The position numbers and the translations under genes were made by a program. Below are positions 42,968 through 54,432 of a DNA stretch of 64,000 bases, piece after piece. Each line of letters begins with the position of its first letter. Position 1 is the stretch's first letter. Origin of the DNA: Effrenium voratum (taxonomy: Eukaryota; Sar; Dinophyceae; Suessiales; Symbiodiniaceae); contig CAUJNA010003291.1 of NCBI GenBank assembly GCA_963377175.1, positions 605,001 to 669,000 on the forward strand, written 5' to 3'. The notes under the pieces are model-generated. The model had not been told where the DNA came from. It ran no database searches and was given only the letters and a program-made list of their open reading frames with translations.

Positions 42968-43075
42968 CTTCCATTTGCTCAAGCATACTGGTTATATTTT
43001 ATCCTCTTGGTTTTAAAGGTAATCCAACTACTGGAAATATCTTCTGTTTTTTGCAGGGGGCTTAAGCACATGGAG
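42968..43075 (+). mobile_element. Inverted-repeat element, family C, copy 3
   Basis: CTTCCATTTGCTCAAG to CTTAAGCACATGGAGG. It ends 17 bp before the first ankyrin exon's possible ATG. Confidence 0.87.
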
Positions 43076-43091
43076 GTTATCCCCTGGCCAT

Positions 43092-46000
43092 ATGATTCAT
43101 TGCCTGTGGGCCGTCCATGCGCTGGCGGATGTGTCCAGCCAGAGCGCCTCGGCGGCGTTGCTGGGCTGGGCGGCCCGTGGGCAGCTGGAGAAGATGAGTG
43201 ACGCGTTGGCGCGCAACGCCGACGTGGCGCACAGCGACGCCGGAGGCAACGGAACTTTGGTGCATTTGGCTTGGATGTTAGGACTTCATTTTTTTGCCTA
43301 CTACTGGGGTTTCCATTGAACCACTAAAAGTTAAACTTTCAGCAGGGGAGCAGCAAATCCCCACCAAAATAGACTAAAATGGGTGGTGCACCTACGCCAA
43401 AATGGTACCATTGTTGTTGACCCACGGCCAAATGAGAGGAGAGTCTCTACGCAAGCCAGGGCCCGAAGCCATGATGCACGCTTCGCTGGGCATGTGAATC
43501 ACACACACACATGCCTGCCAAGTCACAAGCGCACCTTCGCTGCGCAGAGTCGCCATTGCACCGCACAAGACTTTCTGAGAATGGACTAGCCGGGATGACT
43601 CAAAGCTGTCAAGAAGTTCTCAAGCAAGCGGTTGAGTCTTGAGATGTCTTGAGCACACAAACGCCCACCTAGATTCCCTTCAAGTTGGTAGCGCAGATGT
43701 TTTGTTGACTCAAGATGAAGCGCATATACTTCCTTGCCGGCCACATGTTGCCTTGTTTCTGCGAAAACCGATACCAACCACGACACAGGGGTGTTTGTTT
43801 TACCCCATCTTCAGCTTTCGGAATCCGAGAGGGGATTTGTTTCATCGCACAAGCCACAGATGAGGAAACCCTTAGTTGGTGGTTTGGGAAGTTGAACCCC
43901 CTGTCCTATCAACAAAAAAAAAAGGAAATGGGAACCCCTTCCTTAAGCGCCAAACCACCGATTCGGCTCCACACTTGGAGGAAGCTGAAAAGGGAGACCC
44001 ATACGCTCCTCCAACTAACATGGCACCTGTGGGGAGGTACCTGGAAGATCAAATTCCTTTTGAAGGGACCCCCTGTCAGTTGCCATGGCAAAGTGGGAGG
44101 GAGGTAGTTCCCACCATCTTTTCCGCAGGGGTCACTGCCCTGCACCTGGCCAGCCGCAACGGTCACCTGGCGGCGGCTGAGCTTCTGCTGTTGCACAAGG
44201 CGCCGGTGGATGCGGCGTCGACGTCTCAGCTACGACCGTTGCACCTGGCGGCCGTGCAGGGCCACGCCGAGGCAACGGGCCGAACCAAAGTTTGATGAAC
44301 TTAGGACCATAGGTGTCCTTTTCATCGGTTAGTGTGGTCAACAATGGATGGGTTCCACTGGTTTACATGGGTTTTATTCCATCTACCAGGGCCCTCTATT
44401 TGTCCAAAAGGACACCTATGGCCATGACTCACTTCCTGGGTTGGACTTTAGTCACTCTTTGGGCTTGGACCCATTTTAGTTTGTAAATAAAAACGGTTTG
44501 GTGACTTTTTTGGGCCATCCACTTGGGCAGTGAGTATGGCTACGACTTTTCCTGGGAACCGATTTCCAAAGTTGTTGTCCTGGACATGAATCGGGACGTG
44601 CCGAATTTGGGCACCCGGGCCCCAGGGAGTTATGCCCATATGGGTATGGGTCAAAATTAAACCACCAGGGGACCGCAGGTTTTAGTCCATGTTTCCATTT
44701 TCTAGGGGTTCGATTTTGGGTGCCGATTTTTGACCCACAGCCATATTATGTTGTTTTCGTTCAGCAGTGGCTGGAACCGAAGGAAAAGTTGAAACTTTCA
44801 AAGCCCTTAGATTTGAACCAGAAGGCAGGTGGATTCAAGCAACCTCTTATTCCACGAGGGATTCCACCCCCCAAACCGCGCCCCTTAAGTTGGAAAGCTG
44901 GAAACATACCAACTACCAACTGATATAGTGGTTATCTTGCGGTGATTCCCCAATGCGCTTGCAGGTTTGCGGGGGTAGTGGGAATAAGCTGGGGCTAAAA
45001 ACTTGGGCCGAAACGCGCTGATGCATTCATACATATACATTGTTGGTATACTATATGGTCTTCTGTGAAACTTCTTCTGTCCAAGTGGCAGGCGCATTGC
45101 ATGTCCACATTTTCAGGGGGTGTTGGTGGCCGGACCCTGGCTGCGTGCAAGAAGCATTGTGCTGGAGGAGGTTTTGACCAAAACGCCTGCATGACGGCAT
45201 GCACAGAAAAAAAGGGGTTGCCGGTTTCAAAACCATGGCTGGAGGATGGCACGTGGTTGCTTGAAAGAGAGACCTGGTTACTTGGGTGCCCACTTGATTG
45301 CCCCTGAGCCCCTGACCACACAGTGGCTTGTCCAGCTGTTTGAAGGAGTCCCTTTCCAACCAATTGTGAGTGGTACCCCGGGCGCCCATTCAAAACTCTC
45401 ATGGAGCCCAAAGTCTACTCATACTGTGGATGGACAAAATCCTGCACCACTGGGGATAGACGAAGCCCTGGAAATAATGCGATAAACCACCCACCAACTG
45501 GCCAACCCATCTTGAGCCCTCCCGTTGCTCTAAGGGTCCCTTTGGGCCCCAAACGGGGGCCCTAGACCAGGTGGTGCTGCGGTTGCTGCAGGCGGGCGCG
45601 GACCCTGCAGCGGGCCACTCGGCTGCAACAAATCCAAGCGACTTGAAACAATGCTGCTTTCTGTAAGGAACTAAATGAGGGCTTGGGGTTTACCATAACA
45701 ATTACCATAACACTACAAGTGTCATGGCAATCAGCCCATTTGATTGCAATTGGCAGATGCAAGAATGCAGAGGATGCAGGAATACATCTGGTTCTGGGGG
45801 TGGTTGCGGTGCTGATTCTGAGAATGATCAGCTGTCCAAGAGCCCGGAGTGTTGTTCCTTGACATTGTTTTGGCGAGGTTGGTTTAGAAAATGTTCTGCG
45901 AATAGTCATGGGGTCTTTTTGAGCAGATGTTGCTATCCACCCAAGAGTCACCTTGTTTTTTGCCCCAGGCAGGTGAATAAAGGTTCCACTGTGTTAGGAG

Positions 46001-49000
46001 TTGAGCATGAAGGCTGGTCTCAGCAGGAGTCCTTTTTCACTGTTCTGTATGAGAGCACCCGTTGAGAAGCTCCACGTCTCGCCGCGAAATGGCTGGTGAC
46101 AATTCCATGCCAAAGTCAGGCTGCAAAAGCAGTTAGGAACTCACCCAAATTTGGGCCCATACCCATACCCAAATTACGGCCCTTTTCTGGTCGCCCCTTG
46201 AAGGAAAGGCTCCCCAAGGATCGGATTTGAGGCGACGGGGAGCAGCAGCAGGCGCTGCATCTGGCGGCCAGGGAAGGAGCCCTGGAAGTGGTGCACCTCC
46301 TCCTTTTCGCCGGAGTGTGGAAGCCCGGACCGGAGGGGCGAAAGCCGGAGTTCGCGGGTTCTTTGTGTTTTATGTGCGCTGTGTGTTGCTGTTGGGCGGG
46401 GGGGGTACGTGTGTGTGCGTTTGTTTGTTTTTTTGGAAGGGGTCGGGGGGGGGGGGGGTTGGTGGCTTTTCGTTCCCTTTCCAAGAGTTTTTCATGAAGT
46501 TGTAAGAATTAAGCAGAAGCTGACCTTGAACAGCTTCCCGCGATTGAAGGCAACCGATGTTGTTTCAAAAACTGTCATTTGAAGGACTGGTTGGAAGAGG
46601 GTAGGGATGAGAGTCAGTGCAGTGCGCATCCCTACTCTAGGGAATAGTCAGGTGTTAGGAAGTGTGGAGGCTCTATACCTCGCTCGTTAAGGGCACGCAA
46701 GTCTCATTACCGAGCAGATGCCCCGGCAAAACGACAGTCTCATGACCCCCTTGAATTCAGCCAACCTTTGCAAAAGGTCAGCTAGATGCATTGGAATCGG
46801 CAGCAATTGGGGTGTGCAGCCCTGCAATTGTTGGTTTGCCCCTCTCGCCTTAAACAACATGGGAGTGCACAAACTCCCTTCCCAAGAAGTTATGTACCTG
46901 TAGCACAAAGGGATTGTGCGCTTCCATGTGGCAAGGTATGTGCTTCAATGTTTGCAAAGATGACCGCAGGTATGTTGCCTTTGAGTATCTGTCAACTGGA
47001 TAATGGTGAATACGCTATTCTTGAGGCACAGCCAGCTGACATTCGCCCTTAGTTGGTGGCTTGGGGATTTGGAGCGTGTCTTCGCCGAATGCCGAAAAGC
47101 GCGAAAGCGGCACGCAAACCGCGAAGAACATCTCCATCCAAGTTGCGAAGCACGCGTTGCTGGAGCTCGACATGCAAACCATTGTAGAGGATTTATAGCT
47201 CAGATCTCAAGATAACATTGCAACAGCCGCAAGTTGTTCGACCTCGACACGCATGATCGACTTAGAAGGTTCTTCCAGGTCAAGATAAAGTTGCACAAGC
47301 CATGAGTTGTTCGAGCTCAACGTAAATAGTTCAGAGATTCATATACAGACAGGGTTCATCGGGATCAAAGCAAATCTGCAAAAGCCACGTGCTTGTTCGA
47401 TCTTAACATACATACTCCACCATCATTGGTAGAAATAATGCATTTGAAAGACGAGCTAGAACATGTGTTCAAACACAAAAAATACTGATATAAACATGTA
47501 TTAATGTCATTGAAGTTTCATTCCGAGCGCGAAAACGCAAGAACGTGGACTGCGCGAAAGCCGAAAGCTCGCAAAGGGCCTGCAAAACACGAAGACATCC
47601 GAAAAAGACAATGGCCACCGATTCGTTAGACAACACCTTGGCAAAAGAAAAGCGGGGAGTCGCCAAGCCCAAGCTGAGCAGGTCGCAGTGAACGACCTTT
47701 TTGTGGAAACAGGAAAGCTCCGACGATGGCCTGCAAAACGCCAAAAAAAAAGCAAATACATGATGGTGGGTTTCCCCAGGTGAAGCAAAACGCCAAAAAA
47801 TGATGGTGGAGGTTTCCCCAGGTGAAACTACGCAGAGATTCCCCGAAAAAAGACGCACGCGGATGCGCGCGCGCGCCACCTGGCCAGGTGGAAGGCGCGG
47901 ACGCGGACGGGCTGACGCCGCTGATGTGGTCCGCGCTCCGCGGCCACGCGGCGGCCGCGGAGCTGCTGCTGGCCGCCGGCGCCGCGGTGGAGCCGAGGGA
48001 CGCCGCCGGGCAGACGGCGCTGCACTGGGCGGCCCGGGGCCACCCCCAGGCGGGAGCCGGGGGGGGGGAGGGTTTTGGGGGGGTTGTGGAAAAGGCCAGG
48101 GAAACCCACGAGATTTGCTTCACACGCATACATATACATGCAAATACATATGTAGAAGTATAAAACAGGTAAGAAGGCTTCAAGAAAGAGAAGGTAGATC
48201 ATGGGGGAAGGGCTGACCATATGTATATATAAACATATATATATATATTGTTATATTGTACGGGGAATGGTTCTTTGGACTCTAACTTATTGGTTGACAC
48301 TTTTTGGTGATTTCCAAGATGGACCCATAAAGAAGCAGTTGAACACTTCGTGCAGTGTGTCGTTTGGTCAGGGCTGCAGCTTTGAGCTTTGGCCCGCTAA
48401 AAAAAGGGCGCTTGCCGTTGTGTGGCCTTTTGGAGTTCCATGTTGATTGGGGCGCTAGATAGTTGGGCCAGATGGAATTCTCACTTGTCAACCTTCTATT
48501 TCCAGGTCCTTTGGGCAACTCAGAATTGCGGAGCCCGCTCATCCAGGAATTGAACGGTACCGAGACATGGCAAAAGACGGGTAAGGCTTTGCCCATCCTC
48601 ATGGGCATGTAGCAAAACTGGAATGGCCCCCAACATGGTGGTTCTTGTGTTGTTTCCTTTAAACTCCAAAAAGGGTTCCCTTAAAATCGCACGGTTTCCC
48701 TAGTGTTGTTTCCTTTCTTGTGGTTTCCCTTTAAACTCTAAAAAGGGTTCCCTCAAAAAAGCACTCGCCCGATGTCTTTGTCGGACGAGGTTGCGCACCT
48801 CTTGTTGGCCTTCGGCGCCCAAGCCGATGCAACCGACCACGAAGGCCGGTCGAAGCGCAGAATGGTTGTTTGTTTGCTTGATTGCTTGATTGCTTGATTG
48901 CTTGATTGCTTGTTTGTTTGTTGGTTTGTTTGTTTTGGTTAGGTGGTTGGTTGGCATGTAAGTATGTATATAACAATGTATGGAGCCTCTGGAAAATGGG

Positions 49001-49396
49001 AACTTCGGACCATGTTGCCTCTTTGATATTCTGGATGGTTGCGAGATCCATGTCGCACCACCGTTCAGACATTTGGAAATGGTTCGACTTCCCTTGTAAA
49101 TTTCAGCGTGTCCACACTGGTCAAGCATGGCTTCCACTTGGCGCGACCTGGATTTTGGTCCATCGGTATGTCATGATGTCAGACGGCCACCCTCGGCTTC
49201 TGGAGTTGCATGCTGCTGAGGCCGGACGCCTGCGGATTGGGCCTGGCACGACGAGGAGTTTCAGCTCTACGAGCTGCTGCTTTGGAGGGCCGGCGGGCAA
49301 GTCACGCAGCTCCCTCCGACGCCTCGAAAATGGATCGTGGAAGTTCCGCCGGAGGGAGAGGAAAAAAAAGCAGCCTTGGGGGGATGGCGGGGGTGA
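43092..49396 (+). CDS. Ankyrin-repeat protein, seven exons
   Basis: Ankyrin repeats are helix-turn-helix protein-binding modules. Exons: 43092?-43251, 44129-44271, 45571-45613, 46232-46314, 47888-48049, 48790-48844, 49221-49396. Reading across the joins gives consecutive repeats: LLGWAARGQLEKMSDALARN; N-G-VTALHLASRNGHLAAAELLL; LRPLHLAAVQGHAE|VVLRLL; ALHLAAREGALEVVHLLLFA; LTPLMWSALRGHAAAAELLL; TALHWAARGHPQ|VAHLLLAF; HE|GRTPADWAWHDEEF. The last exon continues QLYELLLWRAGGQ and ends in EVPPEGEEKKAALGGWRG before TGA. Phases agree at all six joins. Donors are GA, GC, GC, GT, GC, GC; acceptors AG. Introns are 877, 1299, 618, 1573, 740 and 376 bp and hold several elements. The start is uncertain: an ATG at 43092 is in frame, but an acceptor near 43143 is equally possible. 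No catalytic domain is attached, so the partner is unknown. Confidence 0.93.
43273..43376 (+). mobile_element. Dispersed element, family L (ankyrin intron 1)
   Basis: TTGGATGTTAGGACTT to CAGCAGGGGAGCAGC with AACCACTAAAAGTTAAACTTT inside; it matches 9374-9480. Confidence 0.75.
43868..44113 (+). mobile_element. Family O and family E elements, ankyrin intron 1
   Basis: 43868-43980: TTAGTTGGTGGTTTGG mirrored by CCAAACCACCGATT (family O). 44006-44113: CCTCCAACTAACATGGCACC mirrored by GTTGCCATGGCAAAGTGGGAGG (family E). The second ends about 15 bp before the acceptor. Confidence 0.78.
44636..44746 (+). mobile_element. Dispersed element, family M, ankyrin intron 2
   Basis: ATATGGGTATGGGTCAAAATT to TTTTTGACCCACAGCCATAT, TIR imperfect. 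The interior AAACCACCAGGGGACCGCAGG and CATGTTTCCATTTTC match 18890-19003. Confidence 0.82.
45065..45307 (+). CDS. Cysteine-rich open frame inside ankyrin intron 2
   Basis: An 80-codon frame whose middle reads RTLAACKKHCAGGGFDQNAC then MTAC, giving two CX3C groups nine residues apart. Twin CX3C is the hallmark of small Tim chaperones, but their spacing is normally 11-16 and flanking helices are not evident. There is no splice connection to the ankyrin exons. It is either an inserted or retroposed exon fragment or chance. Confidence 0.3.
   Translation: MKLLLSKWQAHCMSTFSGGVGGRTLAACKKHCAGGGFDQNACMTACTEKKGLPVSKPWLEDGTWLLERETWLLGCPLDCP
45432..45517 (+). mobile_element. Family N element, truncated, ankyrin intron 2
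   Basis: GTGGATGGACAAAATCCTGC and GGGATAGACGAA.CCC.GGAAATAATGCGATAAAC match 27166-27262; the right inverted arm is replaced by other sequence. Confidence 0.78.
48488..48523 (+). mobile_element. Family A right-end fragment
   Basis: TATTTCCAGGTCCTTTGGGCAACTCAG retains the last third of a family A element inside ankyrin intron 5. Confidence 0.7.
48864..48935. repeat. GCTTGATT / GTTT microsatellite in the last ankyrin intron
   Basis: Repeated TTGCTTGATTGCTTGATT followed by GTTT units, intronic. Confidence 0.88.
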
Positions 49397-50700
49397 TGCC
49401 GGTCGAATTCTGGGGTGCTTACTGGAGTGACAATCAAAACCCGGAGAAGTGAAGGTTAGAAAGGGAAAGAGCCAGCCAGAATTAGTTGCGGCTGCCTTTC
49501 TAGTTCTTTACATGGCTTTGGGTGAACCTTTTTTGTGCCGAGTTTCGACACACTTGGTGATGGCACGAACCTCAACTTGGTTTCATTTGCAGTTGGCACA
49601 GATGTCACCAGATGCCAGGCTCTGAAGGAGCTGCATGTCTTCCAGGTGCACGAGCGAGCGTGGTACTGGAGCCTTGTCGCAGCGGGGGTAAGTGCAAGGG
49701 AAGGATGCCGGCCCGTCATACCTGTGTTCACCCGGCCATGAGAGAGACCATTGCCATCCAGTGCTGTGGCTTGCAAAGTGTCCATCATACTCAGGAGCAG
49801 CCAGCAAAAGACGCTTGCCTGCAGGTAGTGGCCAGCTGGTGAGGATAGGCACACACGCCCAAACATGTGCAATTTGCTTGTTGGTTGGTTGGCGGGTTGG
49901 GTTCGGTTGGGATGGGTTGGGTTGGGTTAGTTGCCGGGTCAATCATGATGGTCTTTAGTCATGCCTTCCTTCCTTCCCTCCTTCCTTCCTTCCTTCCTTC
50001 CTTCCTTCCTGCCAGGTTGTTCTGTTGCTCTTTTCTTTTCTTGTGGTTGCTTTGTTTGTGTACGTGTTGGTTTGTTTGTCCATTCACTTGTTTTTGTTTT
50101 TTGTCTTTCGTACTGTTTGTGTGTTTGTTTGTCTGTTTGCTTGCTTGCTGCTTTGCTTGGCTTGGCTTGGCTTGCTTGCTTGCTTGAACTTCTGCCTGCA
50201 CGGTTGACCCATGGCCACAAACCAATTTCATCACGCAAAGCCACGTGCAGCTTCTTCACGCGGTTGCCACATGCAGCCCCCTTCGCACGAAGCCGCCAGC
50301 GCGCAAACACAGGAAGTGGCTGCATACCAGGATCCAGGGTGTCAACCTGGGCCCCGACGGCCCCTGGCCTCAGAGCCTCAGAGCCTCAGAGCCTTCGCCG
50401 TCGAGGCCCCGAGGCGCCGAGGCAGCGCGCACTGAGGCGAGATCGTGTCATACGACTGCTCCGGGAAGCCCAAGGCGGTGGACAGGGCCGAGGTTGTCTG
50501 TTTTTTCTTAAAAGCCAAACAGCTTGCTTCAATGCGTTGCTGCGTGTTTAATGTCCACCTGGGATATTAGCAAAGGGGGGGTCCCCCCAAACCTCTCCAC
50601 CCAAACAATGGCATTAAGCAATCCTAGGTGGACATCAATCTTTTGGTTCAATCCATAAACCAAGTCAGAAGCATAGCGTGATCTGAAACCATGCGCATGG
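49397..50700. other. Spacer with microsatellites; possible weak exons
   Basis: A frame near 49600-49740 reads RCQALKELHVFQVHERAWYW, and a GC-rich stretch at 50330-50480 carries three CCTCAGAG units. Neither can be assigned. Pure CCTT repeats (49965-50010) and GTTT/GCTT repeats (50030-50190) lie between. Confidence 0.4.
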
Positions 50701-50710
50701 CACGTGCGTG

Positions 50711-51297
50711 AAGCATGTTCAGCCAGGCAGCCCCACACAAGCTACGCCCGCGTGTGGCAAAGACAGAAGAAGCAAAGGCGGCAGCCGAAGAGCCGAAAGC
50801 CCCAGCCGAGTCCACTCCTGCCGTGACCAAAACGGACTCGGCCAAAGTCAAGGCTCGATCCTTGTGATCAAATGAGATGAAGTCGTGTTGACTTGCTGAG
50901 GGAATGAGGGAATGACCCCTATAAACCATTTTCTATGGTTTCCTTTAAGGGGATCCCCAGGTTCACCCTCATTCCCTACTGAGCACCAGCAAGTTGAATC
51001 TGAAGGTTGCTTTCCATTGGGAAGTTTTGGCAGGGCTGTGATGGATGTCACAGCTTTGAGCTGCCAGGAATCGGCGATGTACCAAGTGGGCCAGAAGGTG
51101 GGTAAGTTGGTTTTGGCTGAAAGCTGTCGAAACCTTTCCAGGTGCTCTATCTCAGTGGGCAGCTGAAAAAGTACGTCTTCGCGGACGTGGTGAAGGTGCT
51201 GCGGAGCAAAAGTGGTGCCGCTTGCCTGGAACTGGTGGCACGGCCCAGCAATCGAAACAGCTTGGCTTCGCAGTCGAGGTGGAATATCCAGAGATAG
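50711..51297 (+). CDS. A/K/E-rich linker plus PDZ-like fragment
   Basis: Exon about 50711-50868 reads AKTEEAKAAAEEPKAPAEST, then VTKTDSAKVKA. A family D element follows. Exon about 51025-51097 reads VMDVTALSCQESAMYQVGQK, and exon 51142-51297 continues VLYLSGQLKKYVFADVVKVL, then SGAACLELVARP, stopping at TAG. The order fits the second half of a PDZ domain: (G/D)xVLxxxG, a DVVKxL helix, then the LELVxRP strand. PDZ domains bind C-terminal peptides. The carboxylate-binding GLGF loop is not recognisable. The intron joining the last two exons is only 44 bp, with GT-AG ends and a GTG direct repeat. Linking the first exon to the others is inference. The upstream start is not seen. Confidence 0.55.
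50884..50995 (+). mobile_element. Dispersed element, family D, copy
   Basis: CTTGCTGAGGGAATGAGGG to CTACTGAGCACCAGCAAG: the CTTGCTG/CAGCAAG ends are inverted. It lies between the A/K/E-rich and PDZ-like exons. Confidence 0.8.
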
Positions 51298-51875
51298 CAT
51301 GCACAACAGAGAAGAGAGGGAGAGGGAGAGTTGAAAAGGATGGTGTTCGAATCTTGGCCCTGGCACCTAGAAGCGCTACTACGACCTGTCCATTAAGAAG
51401 TCAGTGCCTGAAGCAAGGCGTGCTGAGGAGTGAAAGAGAGAGAGAGAGAAGCAGAAACCGAAAGAGGCAGAGTAAGACCCAACTGTTTGTCAATTTTGTT
51501 TCCCCAAGATGTGTGAGTGTGAAGACAAGCAAGTGTAGACTATGAATCTTGGCTGGTCTCTTCAAAGGATATGTTGTGGCCATGGCGAAGGGCGGCGCAG
51601 TTACAACTGCTTTGATTGGGGATGATTACTGTTACAAACATACATATACATATGCATGTATGTCCAAAATGTGCTTTCAGCACGTTCGAAATCCTGAAAA
51701 GCGTTGGCCTTTTTGAGGTGGCCAAGACGCCAGAAAAGCTTTTGGATTGTTTGACCCCCAGATAGAGAGCCGAACCCAGGGCTGCTCCCTTTGAGGGAGA
51801 AATGTTTTTGTTTTTCCTATTTTTAAGTCTACCCTAGCCAAAAGTGAAACCCTGTGTACATCCATGCACCCAGTA

Positions 51876-51995
51876 CCCTCTCACAAATTAACTGCTGGAA
51901 CCTGACCGCGACACGGGACCCGGTCCCTAAAAAACATGGTCCAAACCAGGACCCTCCGAACGTCGAACGGCTTCACGTTCTTTGGTGGGAGACAT
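51876..51995. mobile_element. Inverted-repeat element, family E, diverged copy
   Basis: TACCCTCTCACAAATTAACTG at the left and TTCTTTGGTGGGAGA at the right; GGACC.GGTCC inside. Confidence 0.6.
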
Positions 51996-52162
51996 CAATG
52001 TGGGGATTGATCAACAGGTCCGGGTGGGGTGACAACTGGTTGGAAGCCACTACAAACAGATGATATGTCCCACATGGGGGAAAGTTGCCCATAATCATGA
52101 GTAGTCTAGGAATATTGATAAATCCCCATGTATGTAGGATATTTTTCTAAGCAATCACTATG

Positions 52163-52274
52163 TGGGTATGGGTCAACATTCAACCACCAGGAATTGGACC
52201 GCAGATTTTCGTCCTTGGCTCCATTTACCAAGGTGTCATTTTGGGGTCGCCCCATTTTTGACAACCACAGCCAT
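52163..52274 (+). mobile_element. Dispersed element, family M, copy
   Basis: GGGTATGGGTCAACATTCAACC to TTTTTGACAACCACAGCCAT. It is flanked on both sides by a TGATAAATCCCCATGTA / TGATCAACCCCCATGTAGG repeat (52108 and 52294), so it appears inserted into another repeat. Confidence 0.75.
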
Positions 52275-52544
52275 CTTCTTTCAAGGAATATTGATCAACC
52301 CCCATGTAGGACTTATTTTTCTCAGCCACCGCCAAGGACGAAAAAATCCGCGGTCCAACTCCTGGTTGAGTTTTGACCCAGACCCACGTGATTGCTTAGA
52401 GACATCTCCGGCAATCAGTATGTTGTTTGTTCAGCTTCTTCCAAGCCACGGCAGGCTCCGGCCGGTGCAGGCGGGGGCACGGAAGGCCAGAACCGCGGAA
52501 CCCTCTTCGGTGGGCTTGTGGAGGGTATGGCAACCGTGATGTGG

Positions 52545-52705
52545 CCGTGGTCAAAACCGTTTTGGGATCCCATTTTGGCTTTGGTATATTCACCACCCAT
52601 AAACCAATGGGATCCCATTTTGGCTTAGGTATATTCACCACATTTTGTTTAGAACCTATTTGGTGGTTGGAATGTTCACGATTTGGCTTTTGACCCATGG
52701 CCATG
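52545..52705 (+). mobile_element. Family G element with internal duplication
   Basis: GGGATCCCATTTTGGCTT(T/A)GGTATATTCACCACC occurs twice in tandem (about 52562 and 52609), then GGAATGTTCACG and TTTTGACCCATGGCC close the unit. Confidence 0.75.
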
Positions 52706-53207
52706 TCGGTGGCTGATGTCGAGGATACCCTATTTTAGGTTGGCTTGAAAAGAAACCTGGCCGAAAACGGTCAGAATACTGCAGGCTATTCTTGCACTGT
52801 GCTTTTCGCTTCATGTAGGCCATTGGGCGTTGGATTGCCATTTTCTGTGACTCCAAGGGAATCACGTTTCAAAGTTTCGAGTGATAGAGTAGCCATGGCC
52901 CAATCAAGTATCACAGAAAGGTATACTTTCCACCACCATGTTCCTCTTGGCAAGGGGAATGATCCAAAGAAGTGTTTTTGGAAGTTGTCGACTTGCCCAG
53001 AGTGCTCAAAGATGAAAACTGGGATTGGGCCCTTCGGTTTTCCTACAAATGCGGTGTTGACATTTGATTGGCGACAAGAAACACGTCACAAAATGGCCGA
53101 CGCCGGCCACCCACCGCTTCGGCGTCCCCGGTGCTGCCAGGACAGCGAGCCGGAGGCGGAAGGAGCGGCGGAGACAAAGGACTGGCGGCCATTGGCGGTT
53201 TCGCCAC

Positions 53208-53590
53208 CTGGGAAACATGCAAGAACATATGTTTCCAGTAGTGAAACCGATTCTCTTTAAAACCAACGGGGGAATTAAAACAAAAAAAAACGCAAATGGA
53301 AGACTGGCTGCCAAAAAAATGGCTGCGACCATGGTGTCCTTTTTAGGTGTTTTTGGTCGAATATTTTTTTCTGGTTTACCTGGTGGTTTCATCATCTATC
53401 GGGGAAACCCATCTATTTCCCCGAAAAGGACGCTTATGGCTGCCATTTGCGTTTTCGCCACCTGGAAAAAATGAGAGTGAAATCGATTCCCTCTACAACC
53501 AAGAGGGGAAAATGAAAAATATTCCTTTCAGCACATGGAAGAGTGGCTGCCAAAAAATGGCTGCGACCAGGGTGCCACTTTTTGACTACC
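53208..53590 (+). repeat. Two copies of a family P element, about 233 bp apart
   Basis: Both contain TTTCGCCACCTGG, GAAA(C/T)CGATTC, ACCAA(C/G), (C/A)A.ATGGAAGA.TGGCTGCCAAAAAA and ATGGCTGCGACCA. The intervening segment carries ATGGCTGCCATTTGCG, an inverted match to the copy ends, so the block has an inverted-repeat character. Confidence 0.7.
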
Positions 53591-54129
53591 GCAAGGTAGA
53601 CTCAAACCCCGTTTCCCTTGCACGAAAATTAAACACTCCTTTGGTGTAAGTCGACCTCGGGGTATTCAAAAAAGTGGAACCCTGGCTGCGACACTTCCCG
53701 CTTCACATGGCCAGGACGTTGCCAAGACGCATGAATCTCCGAGAAAGAGGCAAGCATCGCTTGGTGGCTCACTGTCACAAGGGCCGGATCACCTGGGCTG
53801 GCCATAAAAGTGGCCCTGACGGAACGTAAACACGCGTTTCACGAGTTTGAGCCAACTGCGTGTCGTGTGGCCTGCGCAGCATGTCGGACATCGTTAGGCG
53901 AATGCACATGCGCTGACAATCTGATACAACGAACACAGGCGAAAATTTGGTTCCTACAGTGGATGGAGGACATCTGTTTCGCACCGTTCAGAAACCATGA
54001 ATGATTGGATTCCCCTCTTAAAGGCGGTAACAAAGGTAAAGGTGATGGTTTCCACCTTGGTTTCATTTCGTGGTGCGAAGGGATTTCGCTGTTCATCCGT
54101 GGTGTGTGTTGAAAAACGTTCATTTGGCT

Positions 54130-54232
54130 GTGGGTCAACACCAATGGGATCCCATTTTGGCGCCACCCATTTTAGTCTATAGTGGGGATTGGGATGTTCA
54201 CTGGGGGTACGATTTGGCTTTTGACCCATTTG
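54130..54232 (+). mobile_element. Dispersed element, family G, copy
   Basis: GTGGGTCAACACCAATGGGATCCC to GATTTGGCTTTTGACCCAT; the ends are loosely inverted (GGGTCAA/TTGACCC). Confidence 0.78.
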
Positions 54233-54432
54233 ATGCCTGGCAGGTGGAGTCCCTCGCAGGTGCCGAAGGTGCCACCTCCGCCCCCGAGCGATATGGCCCT
54301 GGGTTCCGACGGCCCGCCGGGGCCGCCCAGCCCTTGAAGGAAGCTTCGAGCTGAGCGCGCGCGCCGGAGTCTCACCGAAGGCAGCGCACGTTGGCTTTTG
54401 GAAAGAGGACCTTGGCCTTGGATGGGAATGTC

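Noticed and set aside
52560..52700. Possible trans-splicing leader because of repeated CCATTTTGGCT
   Set aside because: The match to the dinoflagellate spliced leader ends after about ten bases, and the string is part of the family G element. No complete leader sequence was found in the window.
52745..53260. 171-codon frame
   Set aside because: Its C-terminal third runs into the family P repeat and the N-terminal part shows no coding composition; only a short middle segment is kept as a possible exon.
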